A stretch of 64,000 nt of DNA from Elgaria multicarinata webbii (GCF_023053635.1 NC_086175.1:122028740-122092739), one strand, 5' to 3'; positions 40,909-54,173 are shown, counted from the first letter of the stretch. Made by a program: numbers and translations. The notes: generated from the sequence alone by a model not told the origin.

Positions 40909-41084
40909 CAGTGGAGGCTGGTGGCTCTGGTGTCAGTGGGGTGGTGGATCTGCTCTGGGTTTCAGTCAAAACTCTAAAAGGAGTTATCCAAGGTGGAGTA
41001 CCTTGGAAAACTCCTTTAGAGTTCTGGCTGAAACCCAGATCGGATTCACCGCCCCAATGACATCAGAGTCACTAGCCTCCACTG
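40909..41084. mobile_element. Palindromic hAT-type MITE with target duplication
   Basis: Ends CAGTGGAGGCT and AGCCTCCACTG; the arms share ACTCTAAAAGGAGTT-type inverted sequence. The 8-bp flanks TGCTTATG (40901-40908) and GGCTTATG (41085-41092) differ at one base. It lies between C11orf54 exon 1 and the first coding exon. Confidence 0.85.
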
Positions 41085-42414
41085 GGCTTATGTAATTTGG
41101 AAGGAATGGCCTCTGGACATGTGATGTGCCAAAAGGGCCTTTGTAAAGTGTTCCTTATTAAGCCTTATTTTATCTTATACACCGCTCCGAAATTTTCAAT
41201 AGGAGCGGTATATAAATATAATAAATAAATAAAAATAAATAAATAAGCCTTATTAAGCCAGGCAAATATTTTAATAGCACACACCTGTGTGTGTCTGCTC
41301 AGAAGTAAGCCACACTTTCAATGGAACGTACTCCCAAATAAATAGGCTGCAGCCAAAGCAACTTGCTGTGAAAATCATCCATTATCAGGGTGGCAGGTTT
41401 CTCAGTCTTTTTAGGATCGCCACAGCAACCACACTCCCCCACCCCCAGTTGCTCTGAAATTTTGTTCCCTTTCAATTCCCCCTGAGGAAAATTAGCTATG
41501 AAGCTCCACAGCACCATAACGTTGTTAAACCAAGCACAGGATGAATAAAAGGGAAATGTTTTCCTGTCTTCACATTTCTTATTTTTCCAATGTTTCTTAA
41601 GCAAAATAACATCGCTCCCCCATCATGGGAGAGTGCGACAGACATTATCATGAACGTGATAATGAAAATAGATTTTCAACGTGGTTTTCTGGGACAACAC
41701 ATTGTGGTTAACCACACAAAACTGACAAGGCCACTAAAAGGCAACACACAAAGCAACCTAAGTGTATTTACTCAGAAGTAAAGCACTCTGAGATCAAACA
41801 GACCTACAGTGCAGCCTTACATATGTTCTATTCTGAAGTCTCATTGTTTGCAATGGAGCTTATTCCAAGATAAATGCAGATGTGCAACCATCTCCAGCAT
41901 GGGGAAGTGTTGTAAGTGTGCACGCACAGTCACCCTGGAGGATTATGACAGTTGTAGCTCAACAGATCTAGAGGTCATAGTAAGGCTGGTGTATGCAATT
42001 GCAGCCTTACTGCTTAGGGTGCAATGCCATGCATGTTTAGACAGATAAAAAGTCCTACACCTCTCAGCATTTAGCATGGCTGACTGAGGATTGCTGGGAG
42101 CTGTAGGACTTTTTTCCGGTCTAAACACACATAGGATTACACCCTAGTCGGCGAAGGCTGCAATCCAACACTCACTTACTTCCAAGTAGTCGCATATAGG
42201 ACTCCACTGTAGAATTCCAATGATTACTTGACTAAAACACGTACACTTAAAAACCACATTTTAAAAAAAGTTAAGTGACAGCTCTAATACACATTTATCC
42301 TCAATGTCAAAGACCTCCCCACGCGCAACATAGCTGACTAATAAGTGCTGGAGTTGTATGGATTTTTTGTCTAAATGGATAGGGTTGCATCTTAAAGAGT
42401 AAGTTCATCTAGGA

Positions 42415-42505
42415 TTGTAGTTTCACCCTACAATCATATTTCCAGAGGAGCAAACCCCATTGAGTCCAATGAAACTTACTTCCGAGTAAACACACATTGG
42501 CCAGG
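42415..42505. repeat. Interspersed repeat with CCATTGAGTCCAATG core
   Basis: Short element containing a near-palindromic CATTGAGTCCAATGAAACTT and TACTTCCGAGTAAACACACA. Related pieces are at 33890-33975, 40220-40325, 41285-41360, 41755-41880 and 43440-43580. Probably another MITE family; the edges are unclear. Confidence 0.5.
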
Positions 42506-42588
42506 GTTGAATAATTATATCTACTCATCCCCCAAACCACCACAACACAAAGGATCACTGATATTCCTTCCATGTTGCAATTACTTAC

Positions 42589-42886
42589 ATAAACGGAACT
42601 TCAATCACCTGCCGATTTTTCGCTCTTTTCCCCCACTGACTCTTTCCCTGTGCAATTTATCGGCCAACCCTCCAGTCCCCGCCCCACTGGAGCTCCGCAA
42701 CCAATCGCCGCCATCTGCCCGCGCCACTCTCAAGATGGCGCCTCACGCCACCGCCCTTCGCTCCTGTCCCTCATTCCCGTCAGTCTCAGAACCCGTACTC
42801 AAACTCTCGCGATATCTGTAGACCTACTTTAGCGGCTCGACGGCGTTTCCGCGGCCTTGTTGAGGCGCGCGAGGGAACGAAAGGGG
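42589..42886. promoter_or_regulatory. Bidirectional C11orf54/TAF1D promoter with both noncoding first exons
   Basis: This is a CpG-rich block without TATA. On the minus strand a strong donor GTAAGT starts at 42588, closing the likely C11orf54 5' UTR exon. On the plus strand a donor GTGAGT starts at 42887, closing the likely TAF1D 5' UTR exon. So both start sites lie within about 300 bp. A YY1-type CAAGATGGCG is at 42731-42740 and a TCTCGCGA box is at 42805-42812. Both motifs are typical of TATA-less housekeeping promoters. Exact start sites are inferred. Confidence 0.7.
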
Positions 42887-44982
42887 GTGAGTTGCGAAAA
42901 TCCATCGACATCCGCCTGATTCGGCGTCTGAGCTGATTGAGGCTTATTGGGTAAAGACGGAAGGGTGCTAATGTAGGGTGTGGTTGGGATATTGTGTGTC
43001 TAGAGGGACTTATTGGGTCTAAAAGCGTAGCTTATATTTCTCTTCTCCCATCCATTGTCGACTATGGGCTTTGCTCGTATCATGGGTTCATTTGGTTTGG
43101 GCCTAACTCTTTTTGGCAGTGAGGGTGACATCTTTCTGCGATGAGCTGCCTTAGATTGAGTTAGACGATTGGTTCGTCGAACCCAGTGTCATCGACGCTG
43201 ATTGGCAGCGGCCCCTGTAGGGTTTCAGGCGGGGATTTTTCAAGCCCTATCTAGAGAAGATGGGGTCGGATCTTATGCACGCGAACTGGGTGCTCTACCC
43301 CTGAGCTCCAGCCCCAACCCCCCAGTTGCTGAATTTCTTATTGTCCTCTTTTCCCCCACCAATGCAGGGTTAAGAGACTGGTAGGTGCTCTGTATTTATC
43401 ACACTGTTTCATTACACTTAGCTTCTGCACAGGGCTAGACAGCCTGGGGTAAAATCCAACCTAAATTCTACTTCGCGTAGGCCTTTAGGAATGAATGGGC
43501 CTTGAGTAAGTCATAATTAAAGTCCCATTCATTTCAGTGAATCTACTCTAAGCAGGAGCAAGTTTGGACTTTATCCCAACGCCTGCCTGATGTTTATGAT
43601 TACAACTCCCAACATGCCCAGCCAGCATGATGCATGGTCAGGTTTGGAAGGTGCTGTACGAAGCACCTGGGGAGTGCCAGATTGCTTGCCTCCTGAAATA
43701 AAGAGCTGGAGATGGTGTATGTGGTTCTCTTCCCCCCCCCCCCTTTATCATCACAACAGTTCTGTGAAGTAGGTTGGGCTGAGAGATATTGACATACCTG
43801 AGGTCATTCGTTTCACAAGTAAGTGGGGATTTGAACCCAGGACTCCCCAGTCCTACTCTTGATATTCTGACCTCATCACCCTAGTGATTTTCTCTTTAGA
43901 TGGCTTAATTCGCCTCTTGGGCTATTGCTAGGGATGCACGTGGTTGAGGCATCCCTTAAGGAAGTGAAGGATGCTGGGAGTTGTAGTCCAAAACATCTGA
44001 AGGGCACCAGGTTGGGGAAGGCTGCTGTAAAGATATGTGGTCTCTGAAGGATAAATGTGTGCTTTGGCTCACTTCATGCAGACTAATTTTTGCAAATAGT
44101 TCTGTGCGATAGAAGGAAAGATCTTATTTCAATGTCTTCATGGTATGCTGATAAAAGCCAGTTTGGGTGCTGAAGGGGTGTGTGCATATGTGTTGAGAAC
44201 TGTTTCATGTTAATTTGTGTGGTGTGCAAGCCTGCACCTTCCAATAACATTTATTTATTTAAAACATACCCCGCCCTATATCAATAAGATCTCAGGGCGG
44301 CGTACAGATAAAAGCATACAGTATAAAATCATTAAACATGCCTTGAGTAGTTACCAAAGATGAATCCTTTGTTGGGTATTCATTGCTCTTTTGTGGGGTT
44401 GGTTGTGCACTAACTAGTCCTATTAGCCATTTACTTAAGTTGCTTTCCGATGATGTTCAGATGACACGTTAAGCCATGGTGGCTAAACACTTTGTGCTAA
44501 ACATTATGGCTTAGCATGTCATGTGAAGCATGACTTAGCATGTTGAGTGAACCATTCTTAACCATGGTGGCTTCATAACCATAGTTTAAGCAGGCTCACT
44601 AACCATTTGCTGCAAAAGGGTTAGCGGCCTAACCATGGCTTAGCGTGTTGTCTGAACAGGACCACTAAGGACTTTCTGAATGGCTCACTGCAATTAAAAA
44701 AAATGTAACATTAATTAAGATTATAAAAATAAAAAGTTGGCAGAGCTGTCCAAAAATCCCTACATAAAAGTAGATTGCGTGTCTGTTTTGTTCCCGGGTG
44801 CTGGATAAGTAAAGTCTTCACCAAAAGACTGTGGAATTCTTAGAATGTTTGAAACTTGCTTGAGTAACTAGAGGAGGATTGTTCCCCCTTTAAAAATCTG
44901 CTTTAGAGGTTGAAGACTTTAAGATAACTTTGTTCTAACAATAAATTAACATGTGTGCCATCCTCTACATTAGTGCAACAAA

Positions 44983-47900
44983 ATGGCTGATTCTGATGAA
45001 GCGGAAAGCTCAGCTGGAGTCTCTCCTGACAACCGTGTTTCAGAAGTGTGAGTGCTTCTATTCTTTTCGTATCTATGTGTTTCATAACACAGGCCTAAGT
45101 TGAAGATTGCAGTTGGCATTTCATAGATTGGCTCCTTTCATTTTAAAAACTGCAGACATGTCTGTCTCGGGTCTGAAAAAGATAATACTCAGTCTTAAAC
45201 AAGATGTAGCAAGATCTAAACTGGACAAAAGAGGCCTTTTCCTGTCTGTGCAATATTTTTTCTGCTGTCAATACTTTTCCATCTAATAGCAGTATCCAAT
45301 ACTCCTATTGCAACTCCACTGGTTATGTTGTGCCAGTGGGACCAATCACTAGTATAACAGAAAGCCAGTGTTTCCTAGAGCAACCCCAGAAATGAGCTGA
45401 AACTTCAGTTTCTGGAATGCAGCAGGTCAGCAGAGCTCCTTTCTGTGAGTTCTATTCCATAAATAAGTGTTTTGGCTTGTCTCTGGTTACTTTAGGAACC
45501 ACTAGCTTCCCATTCTAGTGGCAGGAGCCTCTGGTGCATGCACAATGTTGGATACTGCCCTAGATTCTTAATTTGCTAAAAAAACAAAACAGTTCCTTCC
45601 TCTCCCTGCCTTGCCACTGTTGTATTATCCTCGTACCTTTCCAAGCCTCATGAGATGTTACCTGTTCTGGAGTCAAGACCACATGCTACTATTTCTAACT
45701 GCTGAGACTTGCTCCAGAGCACTTGTGTACGGGTTGTTTAATATCATATCTTTTTATCCAGTGGTTCCACAGCTACAACAGTCCCAATAATCAATACAAA
45801 ACAGTGGTTCAAAAATAGAAACAGGAGACCATTTAGAGGGCCAACATGGAAATAGTACGGCTTGTTTCTTAAAGGCTCATAGGAACTTGACTCCACAGAG
45901 CATGAGCTGCCGCTGCTCAAGACATCCTGTTCCTTGTGGATGCCAAGCTAACCAAACAAAATGGGTGCCTAAGATGTTTGTAAGGGAGGGGTGTGGAAAT
46001 GCAGGCCCATGGACCTCCAGGGGTCCCAGTCCGGACTTCTGGGTTTCCCACACTCTTCCCATTTCCCAAACTACTGATGGTTAGGTGGGTTTGTTCAGGT
46101 TTTTCTCCCTGTTCTTGAGCAGTTTTCTCCCCATTCTAAAAGGTTAAAATGCTACTCCTAAAGCTTCGTTCCTGACAGTAAGAGCTTCAATGCCTTGTGT
46201 TCTTGGAATTTTGGCCCCACCCCTTCTGCCCTCCCCCACCACTAGAGTCCAGCCTCCAAAAACTTCTCTGAAATGGAAGTTGAGATAAGTGTTTCAGTAC
46301 CCTAGATATTAAGGATTTATTAACAATGCCACCAAAGAGTAACTCTTTGCTCTTGCTCTTGTTGTTTCAGCAGGACCAGATCTACCCTGTGTTCACTGAA
46401 GCACTCTAGAAAGGAAGCGCAAACTGAAAGTTCAGCGAGGCTTGCGAAGTACGGCCAAGCACAGGGTGGTCCCTCAGATGGCTCTGTGAAGCCCGGAGAT
46501 CGGCTTAAGTGGCTTAGATCTAAAATTGGCCTCAAAGCCATCTTCGATTACCACTTCCGGATAAAAGCGAACAGGAGGCGCAGAAGAAGGGGCTCAGATC
46601 AGAGGAGAGATGTATGCAAGAGGAGAGCTATATGCAAGACCTCACAAGAGCGTACAAAGTTCAGGCGGAAGAAGATCCCAACGGCTGAACTGAACAGGCA
46701 GTACACAGCGAGGGGGCTTCAGTTTCCTCTTGTAGAGAGATGCTATGGAAGGAAACATCTTCCTTTTAAAATGGTGTTTCAGTATGAGGTATGTTAGGCT
46801 TTTTTCATTTTTTTTAAATAGCAGCCGGTAACAAATTAAGTTGACTGGCATCTTGCGTCCTAGGTTTTGTTCATGGCAGAACAAATCACTTCCCTCCTAG
46901 GAAGCAGCTTTAAGAGGTTACTTCAAATACATTGAAAGGATGAAATACGAACACCATCTCAAAGAATCTCTGACACAGTTGGATGCTGGGGGTGACCTTG
47001 AAAAGGAATGTCTGGAGTCACGGAAGCACAAATATCTGGATGACGACGGCCCTCTTTCACCCATTGAGGAAACAAAGTAGGTATAATTATGCTTTCTAAA
47101 TCTATTGCATCTGAAAATTTTTATTATAAGTTTCAATGAAACAATAAAACAAAAAATGTAATAATACACGTGTAACTACATACTTTAAAGGCCTCAGTTT
47201 CAAATAATTACAATATTCTAAAAAAGAAAAAAAGTTAATCACACATAGACTTCAGTAAAGACAGACCAAATATCCAAATAGAAATCCATTCATGAATGGT
47301 GCCTATATACCACTTTTTAAGATGTTGCTAGGTCTTCCATACAACGCATTATAGGTGGTTAGCTTTTACCTTTCCATTATGGTATCAATCTTTCAGCAGT
47401 CCAGAGGGCCCGCAAAATCCATTTATGTTGACCATGTGTTACAATCCAAAAAGCGGGCCCATAAGAAAAAGCGGGCCCATAAGAAAACATGTACATCAGA
47501 AAATTATTAAAGAACTTTCCAAAACAAAGTTTATCCGTCTGATGGCTTCCTCCCAAAAGGAGGCAACTATTGGGCATTTCTAAAACATAGGAATAAAAGA
47601 AGCATTAACTGTTTGACACCTACCAATTTGCTGCGTTAGAAAGAGATGTTGTAGTGTCCAATTATTAGAGACATGCGCTCTGTTGAAAGTCAAGGTAAGA
47701 GCCCAGGAACGGAATTGAAGATGGGTCCGTCACACTTATTTAGTACATTTTCAGAAACCTCCATTAAAGAGGTTTTTTTTCCTAATGTGTTCTGCAATTT
47801 TGTGTGCAGGAAATGTCCTTAATACCTTTGGTTCTGGTTGGACAATAAGTAGAACTGCCCTCATGTTCAGACTAATTGAAAGACTCAGTACTGTGCGATC

Positions 47901-50900
47901 ACCTAAATGTAAAGCAGAGAAGCAAAATTGTATTGTAGCCTTCCCCCTCTGATATTTTGGACTACAACTCCCAGCATTCTTGAGCATTGGCCATGCTGGC
48001 TGAGCCTGATGGGAGTTGAAGTCCTCTTTTAGGGGAAGCTGGTTTAGTGGCTAAGAGTGAGCTGTGGATAAAGAAGTCCTTGGTTTGAATATTACTTTTT
48101 TATTTATGATATTCATATTCTGCTCCATATCTAAAATAGATTTCAGAGTGATGTATGTAAGGATTGTGCATAAAAATATTGCCTTGCCATGAACTTGCAA
48201 GGTGGCCTTATGCAAGATACTTTCTCTTAGCCTTCATTTCTGCAATATGCTGAAGAATGCTACATTCCTAGGGTGACTAAGAATTTCCATTGGATAATGC
48301 ATGTAAAGTCCTTTAAATTCTTGGAGGGGTTATGCAAATGTTGAATGATTATTCAGGCTTCTGTTTTCCTGTGTAACGTACAATTACATAGAACTTAACT
48401 CAGGGCAATTACTGTGTTTCAGTGGAGAGGACCCAAATGGAAATCCTGATGATGAAGACATTGGTGCCAAGATAGTGGTAAGCTTACCATTTGGGGGCCA
48501 GTTCTCACATTAAAGATAACAGTTTTTTGTCCATAGGTTCAAATTATTTTTTAAAAAAGATCACAAACTTAAAATCAACACATATAACATTAAGAATTAT
48601 TCTTTTTTTACTTATGCAACAGTAAAACACTACAATTAAAAAATAGGAATTAAAATCTTGCCAAGGTGCCATTTTATAGGTACAGGACTCCAGGTTACTA
48701 TGGCACTTTACAGAAAGAGAACCAGGTGAAGAGAGGAACTTTGCCCTGCACCTTGTGACTTTGGTTGCAAACGCTGCAACCTTTTGAACAGCAAACTGAT
48801 TTTCCAATTGTAAAAGAAAGTCAAATTTCTGTAATAAATTCCAGTATTTCATTTTCTTTAGGAAAATGTCTAGATCGTTTTCTCTGATGTTGGGAGTATA
48901 ACCTACGCTCAAGCGTGTAATGGGCTAAATTCTCCAAAATTAGGTCTCCACAAACACACAATCTCCTCTGAGATGGGATACTGTAATATCTCCCGCATTT
49001 CATCGTGTCCATTAGTTCAAAACGTGATCTAGTAAAGGTTATCCAATATTCCATTTTCATGTGGGATGACAGGTATTTTTCACATTGGTGTTGTTGTTTT
49101 GTTCTGGCTAGCCATTTTGTAGTGGCCGAGGCTGTGAGGACAGTTAAGTCAGTTTGTGCTCCTACATCAGAAACTTTGAAGATATTTTCTGCTGTCGTTT
49201 GCTCTTGGATTTAGTGCTTGGACAGAAAAGCCAAAATTTAGGAGCAATTTTGATAGTTTTGACCACCAATTTCCTAGGTCAGATGTCCCCTGTTCTTCCA
49301 TACAGATCTTAGGGAGCCTATCTTCTGATTGGTTGCTTATTCTATACCAGAAATTAACTATCCTGGTATAAATTAAATTCTGGCTTGTTCGGAGAGCCAC
49401 ACTTCAGGGGTCTCCTTTGGATGTGACAAACTGTGCACAGAGGTTTCTTGGTTTGTTTTGATGCTCTAGCTGGCAGGAAGAGCTAAGTGGGAAGGATTGT
49501 GCAATGTGTACCAGCATGCTCATTCCTGATCAGCCAGATTTTAGCATATGTGCAAACCTGCTCATTGCAGTAATATCAAAGCCATTTAGGGCGCAATCCT
49601 ATGCATGTTTAAGCAGGGGAAAAGGTCCTACAGCTTCTAGCATTCTTCAGCCAGTCATGCTGTTTGGGGAATGCTGGGAGTTGTGGGACTTTGGGGTCTG
49701 AAACATGCATTGGATTGCACCCTTAAGTTGTGTTTCTCAAACAACTTAAATTTGAGCGTTCTATTAGAAGTCAGAGCTCTGTACGTTCTGTGCGAAGGCT
49801 GTACTTCCATCCTGTACATTCATTCAGCTTAGCATGCAGCTGTGCTATAAAACCTTTTTCCATGTATATTAAGATGAAAAACGTTTTGCATTAGATGTAT
49901 TTAATTGCTCTGCTATCGGCATCCTTTGTATTGTTTGGGAATAACCACTCTGTGTTTCTCTTCCATTCCTATAGGAGAAAAGCTCTTTCATATTAAGTAG
50001 CATAATTCCAAAGAAGAAGAAATGCAAGAGGAAGAAAAAGTGAGTGGGAGTGTTAGGGGACTGTAAGGAGGGGAAGAGCCATGGAGCTTCAGGACTCCAT
50101 ACTTAGAACATGTATAAATGTTAAAAAGATCACCATTTCAGATCTTGAACTTCTCAGTAACCATAGTTTAAATAAACCACAGAAAACGAGCTGTGCTAAT
50201 TTATACGCAGGCATTTCTCAGGCTTTGGAGTCTAACCTATTTAACCATACTCCCCTTTGCATTGGCTTTGGCGAACCCCTGAAAGTGCTTCATCCCAACA
50301 TCTCAATATATGAATGCTCCCTCTGTACTAGTTTTTGCCTAAAGGTTTTTTTCTAAAACACAGCCTGACCCCGTTGCAGCAGTTTTATTGCATGCCTAAC
50401 ATGCAGAGCTGTAGTATTCCTGAAAGCAGGAGCTGGTCAGTATTAGGTGTGGTACCAGGTACTGCTCTTATCTTGCTTCTCTGATTACTTTTACAAACTT
50501 TGCATGACGTGATAAATTACCAGCTGTTCCCATGGTGTCTTTGCCTATCCCTTATTTTTACTCTGGAGCTGCCTCGCTTCAGGAGTAGTACCTCCAGTTG
50601 CAGCTGTCTTGGTATATTCCCAAATAATCATTTTCCCACCAGTAATGAGCTGCCTTACAAGCACCATTTTCTTGGGGGAAAAGTGAGGTAATAAATCAAA
50701 TAAATAAATAGACGGAGGATATTCTCTGTCCAGTGCTGAAAATTTGACATATTGCAGGAAGTAGATTGTAGGATCTGCATTCCTGATACAGTTCATAAAA
50801 ATCTGGTAGTAGACTTCACTGGGTAAATAAGTAACTGGATCTAGGTTCTGCACAGCAGTTCATGTGATGACTTTTTTTCAGTTCAACTGCTGAGTGATTT

Positions 50901-51432
50901 CAGAAATGAACTAAAATGAATACTCTGACCAGAACTGAGTGCAGAGCAACTAGGATTGCTGTTAACATGACTGATACACATTCCTTGGGTGCACAAACAT
51001 TTCCTTTAAGGGTTTATGTGCAGATGTTCTTACAGGAAATACATTAGATCCTTGCCCATCCTTGTGTCTCCAAGGTGATGATGGCTGATATTATCCCTGT
51101 TGTTCAAAACATTTTGAGGGTGCGAGCTTAGGGAAGTCTTATTTTAGAAACTGGCTTCCTGGCCAAATCTTGATTTTTATAAACCGCCCAGAGAGCTTCG
51201 GCTATGGGGCGGTATATAAATGTAAATAAATAAATTGATGACAAAATAGACAGGCAGTGTCAGTAAGTGATGCTCTTGTTTGTATCTTAACATCTTTGTG
51301 CAAAGGATTATATCAAAAAGTGGCCTCTAGATAATTCCAGCAAATGTTAAACATTGCTGTATGCCTGACATGTGTTTCTTTTTCTGTACCAGCAATTGTG
51401 AAATGAATGACCTCGATGATACGACGATGTAA
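44983..51432 (+). CDS. TAF1D: TAF1D, TATA-box binding protein associated factor, RNA polymerase I subunit D
   Basis: TAF1D is a subunit of the SL1/TIF-IB factor that recruits RNA polymerase I to rDNA promoters in the nucleolus. Coding exons: 44983-45047, 46371-46788, 46901-47076, 48423-48477, 49975-50039 and 51393-51432 (TAA). GT-AG junctions and phases close to 819 nt, 272 residues (human about 278). The ATG sits in a good context (caacaaaATGG), 9 nt into its exon. The middle is basic and low-complexity (six Arg at residues 90-95), next to the conserved KAIF motif. The best match to the family is RGYFKYIERMKYEHHLKESL (about residues 166-185), followed by YLDDDGPLSPIEE. A lysine-rich KKKKCKRKKK patch near residues 250-260 is a probable nucleolar signal. 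The N-terminal third is poorly conserved. An upstream noncoding exon ends at 42886. Exon 46371 has a tandem CAGCAG acceptor. Confidence 0.94.
47090..49400 (-). other. Unidentified LINE-like remains in TAF1D introns
   Basis: Outside TAF1D exon 48423-48477 this stretch is AT-rich. On the minus strand it reads pieces such as GRYYSIPSQRRLCVCGDLIL followed by ENLAHYTLE (48.8-49.06 kb), a Cys/His pattern like the tail of some LINE polymerases. I could not place the family. A small tandem repeat of AAAAAGCGGGCCCATAAG lies near 47450-47485. Confidence 0.35.
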
Positions 51433-52447
51433 CTGAGTGTTCCAAGTCCAAATGGGAGCAGGACGTGTCCATGGCACCAGATTGTGGGAAGAAAGGTGAC
51501 TTGGGATCGGAGTGGAAAGCCATTTAATGGCCTGGGCTTGGGGAAATTCTATTGATACTTATGGACTCTGATGGCTTGCTGCTAGCCTTAGATTTATTCA
51601 AGTTCCCCGTGCAGTCAGCTGCTCAGCTTTGCTTTCTGTCCTCTTTTCCCAGTTGGAGACTCTGGGTAAATGGACAACAATCATGTCCTGCTTTTTCTGT
51701 TACCTGGACATGTTGGATTTTAGAGGCAGTGATTAACTGTTTGCCTGCATAGCAATCCAGCTTGGCATTTGATACTCAGATCGCCTGATCAGTGACTCGG
51801 CCTCATGTTCAAATCTAAACTGATGGCAAAGTGCTGTGGAAAAGCCAGACCAATCAACTGAAATCAATATGCCAATCGGTGCATCTGAAGAACTGCAGGA
51901 AGTTACCATGGCTCAGCTAGGAGTTTGAAAGGAGTTCACAGCCTTGTTTGTACCTTCTGAATGGAGAAGGTGCTGGCGGTGGTGTGTCCTTCGTAGTATT
52001 TCCCTTCCTCTTTGACATACTTTGGTGTGCATGTTTTCTTGAATACTTGGCAGCAGTGTTACTGCAAACTTTTCCACCTGATCTATAGCTTCGTTTTGAG
52101 TGAAGATCTCAACTTGGCATGCTTCCTTGACAATTTCTAAAAAGCCAATTGGCTGGTTGGCCCCTTAAGCTTTTGGGATTTAATGTGGCCTGTTTGCTGA
52201 CATGAACTGAAAGGACACTTGGCGAAGACTTTTGGACATGACATACGTAGTTCATGGTGCAATATGGCCTCCATGGACAGGACTATGTCTGTGCGCTGCA
52301 GTTTCACCATCTCTGGTGTAAGATGAAGTTGTCCCATTAAATACCTTGCTTTTCAGCAGGACTTCATTCGATCTGGAAAATTATTTGATTGTCTGATGCA
52401 AAATGTGAGTTCAAATTCCTAAGATATGTCTGTTTCTGTTTCAATGA

Positions 52448-52597
52448 ACTGGGTGCTATTGTGCTTCTGCAGCGTTAATTAAATCACAGGGAAGGGAAGT
52501 AGAATTTAGAGATGCAATATGCTTCTGAGTACTGGGTGCTATTGCGCTTCTACAGTGTCAATTAAATCACAGGGAAGGGAAATAGAATTTAGAGAGT
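52448..52597 (+). repeat. Two-copy tandem duplication, 83-bp period
   Basis: The segment beginning ACTGGGTGCTATTG at 52448 recurs at 52531 with few differences. The second copy stops after about 65 bp. It sits between a host exon and the first snoRNA. Nothing in it folds as a full snoRNA. Confidence 0.8.
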
Positions 52598-52679
52598 TCT
52601 TGACTGAATTGGTCAAGAACCAGAGAAATGTGAGAATTGTAAGACTTAATACATTCAAACATGTATGTAATATATGCGT

Positions 52680-52819
52680 TTGAGTACTTGTCAGCATAGC
52701 TTCAGGTTTTGGCTAGTCTCATAGACCAAAAACCATGGAGCAAGTGCTAAGAGTAAATTTCTTCTTCGCAACCCACAGTTGATCTGTATTGGCTGTGTTA
52801 CTTAAAGGAAGGAACATAA
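52680..52819 (+). ncRNA. H/ACA box snoRNA
   Basis: Classic hairpin-hinge-hairpin-tail form. The 5' hairpin has an 8-bp lower stem, AGTACTTG (52683-52690) with CAAGTGCT, an internal pocket, and an upper stem GGTTTTGG with CCAAAAACC. The hinge H box is AGAGTA just after. The 3' hairpin has a lower stem TTTCTTC with GGAAGGAA and an upper stem CACAG with CTGTG. The tail ACA is at 52814-52816, three bases before the end. It lies in the intron between host exons 52357-52404 and 53120-53169. This would guide pseudouridylation of rRNA or snRNA. The order in the human host could name it, but I did not assign a symbol. Confidence 0.75.
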
Positions 52820-54043
52820 CTATATAGAAACCGTGCCAGGAATACTGTACTACTTGACTTAGAACCATATGACTTCTTTCTTGGAATCCCCTGGAGCCTG
52901 AAGACAGCTGGAGGAAACGTTAACTTCCAAGCAGAGGGCATGGGTGCATAGGCGATAAATGTCTTGATCTGTCGTAGGTGGTGATGTGTTGTTGTTGTTT
53001 TGTCAACCAGTCTGTAATAGTTCTCAAGCCCTTATATGCTTTGGTATCTTAGATATTCATAAGAACGTCCGTGAAACGAAACTGTATCTAAGACTGTATT
53101 TCCACATTCTGGCTTTCAGCATTCTTGGACGTAGAAGTTGCAGAAGATCCTCTAGATTGGCTCAAAGAGGTAAGTTAACATTGATGGGCTACGTTAGGTT
53201 ACGTGTGCCAGTTTGGGATGTTTCAGTGGGTAGAGAACGAAATCTAATTGCACTGTATGGTATCTGCATCCAACAGCCGGTTCCTGGTGGCATGTTCAAA
53301 AAGCAGTGTGACATCAACTCAGCATGTGGCATCGTTGGTTCTCAAGCTGCTGTGCTTGCTAAACCTGGTATTTTTGTTGAAACATGTTCGCATCAATTAA
53401 TTGAGACTTGCCCGACCTGTTGCCCTCCGGCTGTGTTGGACTACAATTCCCATCACCCCCTGCCAGCATGGCAATTTTAGTCCAATCCATCTTGAAGGCA
53501 CTAGGTCGGGCAAGGATCGATTAACTGAAGGATTTATATATTTTTTACTGTATTTTCTAATAACTAAAGCTTTTTGAGCAGTTCACAAAAATTTTGTAAG
53601 GCACAATGATTTGATTCCAGTGTAGTCTTTGATCCCATGGTGGTGGCTCAGAGTTCTCCCATGAAGTGCATGCCAATGGAGCCGTTCTATGTTTGAATAT
53701 ATTATCAAATTCTCTAGAGAAGGTGAGGTAAGCTAGAATGTACAGTCTTTGGGGGGCACTCTTTATGCCACCAGCACAGTTACCTTAAAATTGTTCCCAT
53801 GCAAGTGTGATTTCTTTATTGTACCAGCCATTATGCGGTCTAGTTCGCCCATAAAAACTTACCATAGCATGTTTCTGTCTTGCAGATTTCCTTGTGAAAT
53901 GGTCTCTAAGACATGGCAACAATCATGGAAGTAAGTGGCTGCTCTAATTCTGAAGGTAATGTGTGTCTTCCATTCTAGGGATAATGTTGAGAAGCGTTTA
54001 GGAAGGTAATTTGCCAGGTGAACTCTCACTCAACTTAAATCCC

Positions 54044-54173
54044 TGCCTTGTTGATGTAGTAAATGTGGGCACATCCCGTATTGTGTCTGAACTAAGCAAC
54101 GAGGCTACAGAAAACACAGGTTATGCTTCCATCCTTGTAAGGCCAATTACATTGGTGACAATGAGATCTGTAA
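54044..54173 (+). ncRNA. Candidate H/ACA box snoRNA
   Basis: The 5' hairpin is good: lower stem CCTTGTTG (54046-54053) with CAACGAGG (54097-54104), and upper stem ATGTGGG with CCCGTAT over a CACAT loop. Hinge options ACAGAA or AGAAAA follow at once (54107-54114). The 3' hairpin is weak (CAC with GTG, inner CCTT with AAGG) before ACA at about 54168. It lies in the intron after host exon 53886-53930. The 3' half is the doubtful part. Confidence 0.4.

Noticed and set aside
51070-51140. C-box-like GTGATGA followed by CTGA
   Set aside because: The boxes are too close together and the surrounding sequence matches a decayed TTGTAGTCCAACA-type MITE.
53221-53395. Possible H/ACA snoRNA
   Set aside because: A 6-bp stem GCACTG with CAGTGT and an ACATCA hinge can be drawn, but no ACA follows the second hairpin at the right distance.
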